Origin: Verrucomicrobiota bacterium
GTDB taxonomy: Bacteria > Verrucomicrobiota > Verrucomicrobiia > Chthoniobacterales > UBA10450
Direction: 5' to 3'
DNA: 6,808 nt
Assembly: GCA_003219335.1 (NCBI GenBank)
Contig: QHOF01000050.1
Location: 501-7,308 of the forward strand
The notes beneath the pieces were generated by a model that was not told the DNA's origin, made no database searches, and saw only the letters and a list, made by a program, of their open reading frames with translations. A program made the translations under genes and the position numbers. Below are positions 1-5,532 of this stretch, in pieces. Within the stretch, counting starts at the first letter, position 1, and the number at the start of each line of letters is the position of its first letter.

Positions 1-194
1 GTGCCATCGGACGTCGTTACCGGCGCCAGGATGAAATAGGAACGCCGTTTGGAGTGACGGTTGATTTCGAAACGCTCGGAGAAAAAGACTCGTCGTTACT
101 TAACACCGTCACGCTGCGCGAGCGCGATTCGATGAAACAGGAACGCGTTAAAATTTCCGACTTGCTAGAGTTGCTTTCGGTGCGAATTGCATAG
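1..194 (+). CDS. glyQS: Glycyl-tRNA synthetase, single-chain alpha2 type, C-terminal end (5' partial)
   Basis: Charges tRNA-Gly with glycine using ATP, in the cytoplasm. Only the last 63 complete codons are present (codons start at position 3, TAG at 192-194); the catalytic core lies upstream of the window. What is visible is the C-terminal anticodon-binding domain. It contains the diagnostic run IGRRYRRQDEIGTPF at residues 2-16 of the fragment, then VTVDFETL, then VTLRERDSMKQERVKI, which fits the VTxRxRDxMxQxR block of dimeric, archaeal/eukaryotic-type GlyRS. This type differs from the tetrameric alpha2beta2 GlyRS of proteobacteria. A short EKDSSLLN stretch in the loop before VTLRERD is slightly longer than I expect for the family. 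The next gene follows after 8 bases on the same strand, so the two are probably co-transcribed. No frameshift is seen. The assignment is firm for so short a fragment because the motif match is nearly continuous. Confidence 0.95.
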   Translation, partial: AIGRRYRRQDEIGTPFGVTVDFETLGEKDSSLLNTVTLRERDSMKQERVKISDLLELLSVRIA

Positions 195-202
195 TCGAAC
201 CA

Positions 203-616
203 ATGCACGTTGAGATTTTTACGTTGTGCGACGCAGCTACCGTTGATGCTGCCGGCAAATTAAACATTCTAGGCTCATTTGATCGCATAAACGCAGCGGC
301 GGAACCGATTTTACATATGCATTGCGCGTTGGCACTCAAATTACGTTTTGAACGCGTGGAAGAAGCGCAGAAAAAGTTTCGCCTTGCATTTGTTGATTCA
401 GACGGAACGGCTGTAATGCCGCCGATCGATGGTACGGCGGATGTGCACTTAGAAGGCAATGATTCTAGTAGTACCGTATCGATGGCTCTTGATATTCAAC
501 AGTTGAAGCTGCCAAAATTCGGCGAGTATTCAATCGACCTGGCGATAGATAGTCGACACGAGGCCTCAATTCCGCTGTTTGTAAAGCCATCAACCCCCGG
601 GATGCCACCGAAATAG
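203..616 (+). CDS. DUF6941-like small conserved protein of unknown function
   Basis: A 137-residue soluble protein with no signal peptide or membrane segment. The opening MHVEIFTLCDAATVDAAGKL followed by NILGSFD, the central LKLRFERVEEAQKKFRLAFVD, and the closing FGEYSIDLAID with EASIPLFVK fit, from memory, the DUF6941 family. That family consists of beta-rich proteins of about 130 residues found in Verrucomicrobiota, Planctomycetota and other soil bacteria. No catalytic residues are evident and the family has no known function. The ATG at 203 is chosen because the family begins at this MxVEIFTLCD motif. It lies 8 bases after the glycyl-tRNA synthetase stop, so the gene is probably read from the same transcript, but no Shine-Dalgarno sequence is visible (the preceding bases are AGTCGAACCA). 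Its DNA looks less GC-rich than murI and valS. The family name is recalled rather than searched; that it is a real gene is nearly certain. Confidence 0.85.
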   Translation: MHVEIFTLCDAATVDAAGKLNILGSFDRINAAAEPILHMHCALALKLRFERVEEAQKKFRLAFVDSDGTAVMPPIDGTADVHLEGNDSSSTVSMALDIQQLKLPKFGEYSIDLAIDSRHEASIPLFVKPSTPGMPPK

Positions 617-622
617 AAGCGC

Positions 623-670
623 ATGGCGATAAAGGATTTGCCTGAGATCCTGGCTTCGCGGATTGCTTGA
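623..670 (+). other. Very short ORF (15 codons) whose end echoes the GlyRS tail; probably not a gene
   Basis: The 83-base gap between the DUF6941-like gene and the MmcQ-like gene contains one ATG-initiated 15-codon frame, MAIKDLPEILASRIA, ending in TGA at 668-670. Its last 11 residues (DLPEILASRIA) match the last 11 residues of the glycyl-tRNA synthetase (DLLELLSVRIA) at 7 positions, and both frames stop immediately afterwards. This could be a remnant of a small duplication, a translated leader, or chance. There is no ribosome-binding site. It is listed only to say what the gap holds. Confidence 0.15.
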
Positions 671-699
671 TCCTGTGGCGGCGTCGAGTCCAACTGAGA

Positions 700-1047
700 A
701 TGGATCTCGAATCATTTCGCGAATATTGCCTCAGTAAGCCGGGGGCGACCGAGGATATGCCGTTTGGTGAAGACGTTCTTGTCTTCAGAGTAGGTGGCAA
801 GATGTTCGCGCTTGCTCCGCTCGATGAAATTCCAGCGAGAGTAAATTTAAAGTGCGATCCTGATTTGGCCCTCGAACTTCGCGACCGATATGAGCAAGTT
901 CGACCCGGCTATCATATGAACAAGAAACACTGGAACACTGTGGAGATTGACAGCGGAATACCAGACGCGGAACTGCGTAAGATGATCGACCATTCCTACG
1001 AGTTGGTGGTCAAGCGTTTACCCGACGCGAAGCGCAAATTGTTGTAG
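700..1047 (+). CDS. MmcQ/YjbR (DUF419) family protein
   Basis: A 115-residue cytoplasmic protein of the MmcQ/YjbR family. These have a CyaY-like fold and are often labelled DNA-binding, although no precise role is established. Family hallmarks visible are the N-terminal MDLESFREYCLSKPGATEDM (residues 1-20) running into PFGEDVLVFRVGGKMFAL, then NLKCDPDLALELRDRY (49-64), then the most conserved block VRPGYHMNKKHWNTV (67-81), with DSGIPDAELRKMIDHSYELV at the end. The frame stays open upstream to a TTG at 667, but ATG 700 is preferred because the family starts with this MDxExFR segment. The extra 11 residues (basic, no homology I recognise) would look like 5' leader. No clear Shine-Dalgarno sequence precedes either start. 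Its TAG stop (1045-1047) lies within the first arm of the palindromic element that follows. The gene is convergent with murI. Confidence 0.9.
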   Translation: MDLESFREYCLSKPGATEDMPFGEDVLVFRVGGKMFALAPLDEIPARVNLKCDPDLALELRDRYEQVRPGYHMNKKHWNTVEIDSGIPDAELRKMIDHSYELVVKRLPDAKRKLL

Positions 1048-1075
1048 AGGCGGCTGTATTAGCCGCCTCTTTATT
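1046..1075 (+). terminator. Probable intrinsic terminator of the mmcQ-like gene
   Basis: AGAGGCGGCT (1046-1055), loop GTATT, and AGCCGCCTCT (1061-1070) form a perfect, GC-rich 10-bp stem that begins within the stop codon. The plus strand continues TTATT, a short and imperfect T-tract. The stem is strong and the tail is weak. The hairpin position directly after the gene supports termination. For murI, transcribed in the opposite direction, the same hairpin and the 22-bp palindrome come after its stop, but without a clear U-tract. Confidence 0.6.
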
Positions 1076-1080
1076 GGCTA

Positions 1081-1102
1081 GGCGCTCGCCGCGGCGAGCG
1101 CC
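1081..1102. repeat. Perfect 22-bp GC-rich palindrome
   Basis: GGCGCTCGCCG (1081-1091) is followed directly by its exact reverse complement CGGCGAGCGCC (1092-1102), with no spacer. It lies 2 bases before the end of the murI reading frame (stop complement at 1104-1106), so in the murI transcript it forms a hairpin just after the stop. It could serve as a terminator stem or transcript stabiliser for murI. It is the second module of the larger element at 1041-1110. Confidence 0.75.
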
Positions 1103-1103
1103 C

Positions 1104-1922
1104 CTACAACTTCGTGGCGTGCAACACCTCGCGCAGTTGCACTTCACCGATTTCCAACTGCAACGCCCTGCGCGCGACGCTAAGGAAAATGTCCGGCGCG
1201 TCAGTCAAGGCGATCTCCAGTCCTGCCAAATTCCCCGCCGGCGCGCTCAGGTATGATTGGACCAGAAGCTTCTTCACGGCCATAGCACAATTGCGTGCGG
1301 AATCGACGAGGCGCACCGTTTTTGGAAGCGCACGAGAAATTGCGTGCACCAGTAATGGATAATGCGTGCAGCCAAGCACCAGAGTATCGATCCCCTGGTG
1401 GACGAGCGGTCCGAGGTATCGCGCGATAACGCGATCTGTTAATTCATCCTCCAGCCAGCCTTCTTCAATCAGAGGAACCAGCAACGGGCAGGCGCACGCC
1501 GAGACGCGAACCTGCGGATTCAGCGCGCGCAATTCGCGTTCGTACGCGCCGCTTTTGATTGTTGCGCGCGTCCCGATCACACCGACATGCTGGTTACGCG
1601 TGGCCGCGAGCGCAGCCTGCGCACCAGGCTTGATCACGCCGATCACGGGAACAGCGAGCGTTTCTTCCAGCTTCGGCAACGCCACCGCCGACGCCGAGTT
1701 GCACGCGATCACGACGGCTTTCACATTTTCTGCGACGAGCAGATCAGTCATTTCGATGCTGTAACGCTCGACTGTGCTCGCACTTTTTCCGCCATAGGGA
1801 ACGCGCGCCGTATCGCCGAGATAGAAAATGTTTTCGTTCGGCAAGAGCTCGCGCAACGCCTTCACGACCGTCAGCCCGCCGACGCCGGAATCGAAAACGC
1901 CGATGGGTCGCAGGTCGCTCAT
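1104..1922 (-). CDS. murI: Glutamate racemase
   Basis: Interconverts L- and D-glutamate without a cofactor, supplying D-Glu for peptidoglycan stem peptides; cytoplasmic. The protein has 272 residues, the usual length. Family features in order: PIGVFDSGVGGLTV (6-19) with the conserved Asp11-Ser12; FYLGDTARVPYG (33-44); VIACNSASA (71-79) carrying the first catalytic cysteine, Cys74; PVIGVIKPG (92-100); PLIEEGW (150-156); and LVLGCTHYPLL (181-191) carrying the second catalytic cysteine, Cys185, and His187. All catalytic residues are intact. The frame remains open upstream to 2036, but the ATG at 1920-1922 is chosen because it places MSDLRPIGVFDSGVGG at the normal N-terminus; the extension would only translate the intergenic repeat. 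No Shine-Dalgarno sequence is visible. It diverges from valS across 97 bases and converges on the mmcQ-like gene, sharing the palindromic element in which its stop codon lies. Confidence 0.96.
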   Translation of the reverse strand: MSDLRPIGVFDSGVGGLTVVKALRELLPNENIFYLGDTARVPYGGKSASTVERYSIEMTDLLVAENVKAVVIACNSASAVALPKLEETLAVPVIGVIKPGAQAALAATRNQHVGVIGTRATIKSGAYERELRALNPQVRVSACACPLLVPLIEEGWLEDELTDRVIARYLGPLVHQGIDTLVLGCTHYPLLVHAISRALPKTVRLVDSARNCAMAVKKLLVQSYLSAPAGNLAGLEIALTDAPDIFLSVARRALQLEIGEVQLREVLHATKL

Positions 1923-1950
1923 GCAGCGAAAAAGTGGCGGTGCAATTAGA

Positions 1951-2008
1951 GTAGCGCAAGCCTCTCGCTTGCGTTTGTTACGGTTCGAAAGCCAGAGGCA
2001 TGCGCTAC
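1951..2008. repeat. 58-bp palindromic repeat in the murI-valS divergent gap
   Basis: The left arm is 1951-1971 (begins GTAGCGCAAGCCTCT) and the right arm 1988-2008 (ends GAGGCATGCGCTAC). They are inverted copies matching at 18 of 21 positions around a 16-base loop. The first 23 bases match 3307-3329 inside valS at 21 of 23 positions, so this is a repeat family. The element fills most of the 97 bases between the murI and valS start codons and ends 11 bases before the valS ATG. Any valS promoter or leader must therefore include it or lie within murI. It has no stop codon in the valS frame, where it would read VAQASRLR at its left end. Confidence 0.8.
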
Positions 2009-2019
2009 TTTTATTGAAA

Positions 2020-4764
2020 ATGGCCGAACTTCCCAAGAGATACGATCCGAAGGCGGTTGAGACGAAGTGGTATCGGCGGTGGATCGACGATCGCGATTTT
2101 CAAGCCAACCCGCGGTCGTCGAAACCGCCGTTCTCCATTGTGATGCCGCCGCCCAATATCACCGGCGTTCTCACGCTCGGCCACGTTTTGAACAACACCA
2201 TCCAGGACATTCTGTGCCGGCGCGCGCGAATGCAGGGCTTTGAAGTGCTTTGGCTGCCTGGAATGGATCACGCCGGAATCGGAACACAAACGGCGGTGGA
2301 GAAATATTTGCGGCGGACTGAAAACAAAACGCGTCACGATCTCGGTCGCGAAGAATTTTTACGGCGTGTTCTGGAATGGCAGGACAAACATGGCGGCATC
2401 ATTATCGAACAGCTCAAGCGTTTGGGTTGTTCGTGCGATTGGTCACGGCAACGCTACACCCTTGACGAGTCTTATGCCGCTGCTGTCCAAAAAATCTTTG
2501 TCGATCTCTACAACAAAGAGCTGATCTATCGCGGCCGCCGGATGATTAACTGGGACCCGGCTGCGCAAACGGCGCTCTCGGATGAGGAGGTCGTTTCCAA
2601 GCCGCAGAAAGGGAATCTTTACTTCGTTCGCTACGAAATCGTTGAAGAACCTGGTCGCTTTCTTGAAATCGCAACCACGCGCCCGGAAACGATCATGGCC
2701 GACACGGCGATGGCTTTTCATCCAGGCGACAAACGATACCTCGGTCTTTTAGGCAAACACGCGTGGCGCCCGCTGGCGCGCGAGAAGATTCGGATCATTG
2801 CTGACGATGCAATCGATCCGGAGTTCGGCACGGGCGTTTTGAAAGTCACGCCTGCGCATGATGCACTCGATTTCGAAATCGGCCAGCGCCACAACCTGCA
2901 TGTGGTCGATGTTCTGCATCCTGACGGACGCATCAATTGCCCGGCAGTTCCAGAGTTGGATGGGCTTGACCGGTTCGAAGCGCGCAAGAAAGCCGCGGAG
3001 CTATTGCAGGCGAGGGGATTGCTGGCGAAGACCGAGCCGTATGAAAACAATGTCGGGTTCAGCGATCGCAGCGATGTGCCAATCGAGCCGCGCGTCAGCG
3101 AGCAATGGTTCCTGCGGTATCCAAAAACCAATGAAGCGCTAGCGGCGGTGCGCGATCATCTCATCCGTTTCTTTCCCGTGCATTGGGAGAAGGTTTACGC
3201 CCAGTGGCTGCAGAACATTCGCGATTGGTGCATCAGCCGCCAGGTGTGGTGGGGACACCGCATACCGGCGTGGTACATAGTAACGCGACCGTCTCGGTTG
3301 CCTGAGGTAGCGCATGCGTCTCGCTTGCGCGATGAGGAAGAACGCAAGCCAGAGGCTCGTCTTCGTATGCGGGATCAAGACACATGCAAGCCGGAGGCTC
3401 GCGCGACCATTTACGTCGGCATCGAGCCGCCGCCTGATGCTGAGAATTGGATTCAGGACGAGGACACGCTAGACACATGGTTTTCATCGTGGCTTTGGGC
3501 GTACGAAACGATGGATGAGAAAACGCGCGCGAAATTTTATCCGACCAATGTGCTCGTGACTGCGCCCGACATCATTTTCTTCTGGGTAGCGCGGATGATC
3601 ATTGCAGGGCTCGAGTTTAAGCCGGGCAAGTCCAACCGCGACGAAGACAATGTTCCGTTTCGCCACGTTTATTTTACGGGACTGATTCGCGACAAGCTGG
3701 GTCGAAAGATGTCGAAGTCGTTGGGCAACTCGCCCGATCCGCTCGAGCTGATCGACAAATATGGCGCCGACGGCTTGCGATTTGGTCTGATGCGGATTGC
3801 GCCCAGTGGCCAGGACATTCGCTTCGATGAAAAACAAATCGAGCAAGGCCGTAACTTCGCGACAAAGCTCTGGAACGTTGCGCGCTTTCGTCAGATGCAC
3901 GGGGTGAGCGAGGCTGCCCCGAGGATCGACAAGAAAACGCTGTCGATCTATGCCGTGGAATTACTCGCCCGCTTAAACGAGACGATTGATGCGATCGAGG
4001 CGGCGTATCGTGAATATCAATTCAACACGGTTGCCCAACGCCTCTATGATTTTGTCTGGAGCGATTATTGCGATTGGTTCGTTGAAGCGGCGAAGACCGA
4101 CATCTTCAGTGAGGACGAGGCGAAGAAGAAATCTGCGCTGGCAGTGATGGATTTCGTCCTCTCGGCGATTTTGCGGCTGCTGCATCCCTTTATGCCGCAC
4201 CTTACCGAGGAGCTATGGTCGTTACTAGGGTTCGGAAAGGAGTCGATTCAATTTGCCGCTCTACCGGAAAAGATGGTGCTGGATGGAGTCGCCGACGTTC
4301 CAGGCAAGCGTCAGCTTGCCTTGGCTATTTACCAGACTGTGCAGGCTGGCCGCAATCTTCGTGCAGAGTCCAAAGTGCCATCAAACAGGAAGATAGGATT
4401 TATTTTACGTGCAGATGAGAAATTGATTTCCGACCAGGTCTCGACCCTAACCCGGCTGTTGAATGCCGAAGAAGTAAGACTGGATCGGAAATATCGCGCC
4501 TCGGCTGGCAATCCTGTGGCAGTCACTCCACTCGGCGAGATTTTTCTGGCAATTGCGGCTACGGATAAGGCACGAGAACGAGAGCGGCTGGATAAGGAAA
4601 TCGCAAAGGTTGAGAACGAACTGCGCACAGCAGAACACAAATTGGACCACAAAGCCTTTGTGGATCGCGCTCCCGCGGCCGTGGTGGAAGAGCATCGCGC
4701 GCGACTCAAAAATCTCAGCGCACAACTGGCGAAGTTGAAACAGGCGAGGGAAGGCCTGAGTTAA
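2020..4764 (+). CDS. valS: Valyl-tRNA synthetase with an in-frame repeat insertion
   Basis: Charges tRNA-Val with valine and hydrolyses mischarged Thr-tRNA; cytoplasmic class Ia synthetase of 914 residues, a normal length. In order: the nucleotide-binding motif in VMPPPNITGVLTLGHVLNN (41-59), where the HIGH signature reads TLGH (52-55) instead of starting with His; the CP1 editing domain with ATTRPETIMADTA (218-230) and GTGVLKVTPAHD (270-281); RDWCISRQVWWGHRIPAWY (ending at 419); QDEDTLDTWFSS (479-490); KMSKS at 563-567; the anticodon-binding helical domain (about 620-800, including HPFMPHLTEELW at 722-733); and a C-terminal charged coiled coil (about 848-910) typical of ValRS. ATG 2020 gives the expected MAELPKRYDPKAVE start. 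The frame is open back to 1828, but that part antisenses murI and crosses a repeat. No Shine-Dalgarno sequence is seen. Residues about 421-463 come from a palindromic repeat. The last 50 bases overlap the convergent methyltransferase gene. Confidence 0.97.
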   Translation: MAELPKRYDPKAVETKWYRRWIDDRDFQANPRSSKPPFSIVMPPPNITGVLTLGHVLNNTIQDILCRRARMQGFEVLWLPGMDHAGIGTQTAVEKYLRRTENKTRHDLGREEFLRRVLEWQDKHGGIIIEQLKRLGCSCDWSRQRYTLDESYAAAVQKIFVDLYNKELIYRGRRMINWDPAAQTALSDEEVVSKPQKGNLYFVRYEIVEEPGRFLEIATTRPETIMADTAMAFHPGDKRYLGLLGKHAWRPLAREKIRIIADDAIDPEFGTGVLKVTPAHDALDFEIGQRHNLHVVDVLHPDGRINCPAVPELDGLDRFEARKKAAELLQARGLLAKTEPYENNVGFSDRSDVPIEPRVSEQWFLRYPKTNEALAAVRDHLIRFFPVHWEKVYAQWLQNIRDWCISRQVWWGHRIPAWYIVTRPSRLPEVAHASRLRDEEERKPEARLRMRDQDTCKPEARATIYVGIEPPPDAENWIQDEDTLDTWFSSWLWAYETMDEKTRAKFYPTNVLVTAPDIIFFWVARMIIAGLEFKPGKSNRDEDNVPFRHVYFTGLIRDKLGRKMSKSLGNSPDPLELIDKYGADGLRFGLMRIAPSGQDIRFDEKQIEQGRNFATKLWNVARFRQMHGVSEAAPRIDKKTLSIYAVELLARLNETIDAIEAAYREYQFNTVAQRLYDFVWSDYCDWFVEAAKTDIFSEDEAKKKSALAVMDFVLSAILRLLHPFMPHLTEELWSLLGFGKESIQFAALPEKMVLDGVADVPGKRQLALAIYQTVQAGRNLRAESKVPSNRKIGFILRADEKLISDQVSTLTRLLNAEEVRLDRKYRASAGNPVAVTPLGEIFLAIAATDKARERERLDKEIAKVENELRTAEHKLDHKAFVDRAPAAVVEEHRARLKNLSAQLAKLKQAREGLS
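3280..3408 (+). repeat. Palindromic repeat inserted in frame within valS
   Basis: About 129 bases, coding for residues about 421-463 of ValRS, consist of related repeat arms. The bases at 3307-3329 match the left end of the intergenic element at 1951 in 21 of 23 positions and are read in the same frame (VAHASRLR here, VAQASRLR there). A weaker left-type arm lies 27 bases earlier (3290-3301, 11 of 12 matching 3317-3328). Two right-type arms, GCAAGCCAGAGGCTCG at 3344-3359 and GCAAGCCGGAGGCTCG at 3386-3401, differ by one base and are 42 bases apart, both reading KPEAR. All spacings are multiples of three, with no stop codon. The segment is rich in Arg, Glu and Asp, so it should be a surface loop. 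It lies between the IPAWY strand and the DTLDTWFSS block, where ValRS proteins vary. The exact edges are inferred from where the synthetase consensus stops and resumes. Confidence 0.8.
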
Positions 4765-5488
4765 AAATTACCTTGTGTCGGTCAATTTTTGCACCGCGCT
4801 TTTCGAAGAAGCTTTTTAGCTCAGGTGTGTAGAAGGTTCCGTCGTATTCCTGGTTCAATTCCAGCCAGACGCGACCCCGCGGGGCCAGATGTTTGGCCAG
4901 ATCGTTGAGGAAACATTCCCATTCTGGTACGCCCCAAACATCGGCCTGCTTATGGCGATTGAAGCAGACCAGGAATGCCGTGATCAGATCAAATTTTCCG
5001 AGGTCGGGCAGGGGATCGAAAGCTTTGATTTGCCAGATCACACGGCGCACGCCGAGCAGATGCATGAGGTCGCCAAACATGGGGAGCTGGTCCAGGTCCA
5101 GCCCGAGGCCCTCGTGGCCGAGCAGCTGCGCGATGTAAAGGAAATATCCCGCACCGCAGCCAAGATCGAGAATGCGTTTCGGCCGGGCAAAGTCGAGCTC
5201 GATCTCGCGAATCCGGCGAATGTTGATGGTGATCCATCGTTCGAGGTCAAGAAATTTGGGCCAGTCCGGGCTGGGACCCTTCACCGCGTAGCGCCGCCGA
5301 ATCTGCTCGAACCCCTGGGGGTCGATTGTTTCAATCACCCTTTTCGTCTCCAGCCGAAAACGCTTCGGCCGAAGAAGTCTGAGCGCGTGCCTTCTTGCGC
5401 TAGCCAGGCTCCGGCCATCCACAAGTTTTTTGAGCTTGCGAGGAAGTTTTTTCAGTCTATGGCGAGAGCCCACCGGAGGATAGACCAC
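4715..5488 (-). CDS. Class I SAM-dependent methyltransferase, substrate unknown
   Basis: A 257-residue protein (from the first possible start) with a Rossmann methyltransferase core. Motif I is ILDLGCGAGYF (106-116), the acidic residue binding the SAM ribose lies in GLGLDLD (127-133), motif II is KFDLITAFLVC (165-175), and LAPRGRVWLELN (201-212) is the post-II strand. The N-terminal 50 residues are very basic (RLKKLPRKLKKL, ARRHALRLLRPKR), perhaps contacting nucleic acid, lipid or another acidic partner. The substrate cannot be read from sequence. The start is uncertain: GTG at 5486-5488 is the first possible codon after an in-frame stop, and internal GTG codons at residues 6 and 23 would also work. 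No Shine-Dalgarno sequence is seen. The last 16 residues are antisense to the end of valS. It diverges from the CstA-family gene with only 44 bases between the starts, so the two probably share a regulatory region. Confidence 0.85.
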   Translation of the reverse strand: MVYPPVGSRHRLKKLPRKLKKLVDGRSLASARRHALRLLRPKRFRLETKRVIETIDPQGFEQIRRRYAVKGPSPDWPKFLDLERWITINIRRIREIELDFARPKRILDLGCGAGYFLYIAQLLGHEGLGLDLDQLPMFGDLMHLLGVRRVIWQIKAFDPLPDLGKFDLITAFLVCFNRHKQADVWGVPEWECFLNDLAKHLAPRGRVWLELNQEYDGTFYTPELKSFFEKRGAKIDRHKVIFNSGLPSPVSTSPVVR

Positions 5489-5532
5489 AGCTTCTGGCGC
5501 AGCGCAAGAATTTCAATTAAACTGCGAATGAA

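Larger units (their letters stand above)
1041..1110. repeat. Double-hairpin palindromic intergenic element between convergent genes
   Basis: The element is bounded by GTTGTAG (1041-1047) and its exact complement CTACAAC (1104-1110). Inside are two separate perfect inverted repeats: arms of 10 bp at 1046-1055 and 1061-1070 around a 5-base loop, and a 22-bp palindrome at 1081-1102. The ends coincide with the stop codons of both flanking genes: TAG at 1045-1047 for the mmcQ-like gene, and TAG on the minus strand at 1104-1106 for murI. The modular build and TTGTAG termini look like a dispersed REP-like or miniature palindromic element that can also act as a two-way terminator. Only one copy lies in this window, so dispersal is inferred. 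The boundaries are my reading of the symmetry. Confidence 0.6.

Noticed and set aside
1366..1764. A 132-codon plus-strand frame opposite murI
   Set aside because: Shadow of the murI reading frame, low-complexity Ser/Thr/Arg/Ala translation without any motif.
1828..2019. N-terminal extension of valS by 64 codons
   Set aside because: It would be antisense to the start of murI and would cross the intergenic repeat; ValRS homologues begin near MAELPKRYDPK, so ATG 2020 is the better start.
1923..2036. N-terminal extension of murI by 38 codons
   Set aside because: Glutamate racemases begin a few residues before GVFDSGVGG; the extension only translates the palindromic repeat and overlaps the valS start.
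4303..4320. Perfect inverted repeat GGCAAGC-GTCA-GCTTGCC inside valS, somewhat like the arms of the repeat family
   Set aside because: It encodes PGKRQLALA within a part of ValRS that aligns normally with the family, with no inserted residues; with 7-base arms it is likely chance.
4795..4821. Hairpin-like GCGCTTTTCGAAGAAGCTTTTTAGC as a valS terminator
   Set aside because: It lies within the methyltransferase coding region, the stem is short and interrupted, and no T-tract follows on the plus strand beyond the run within the hairpin itself.
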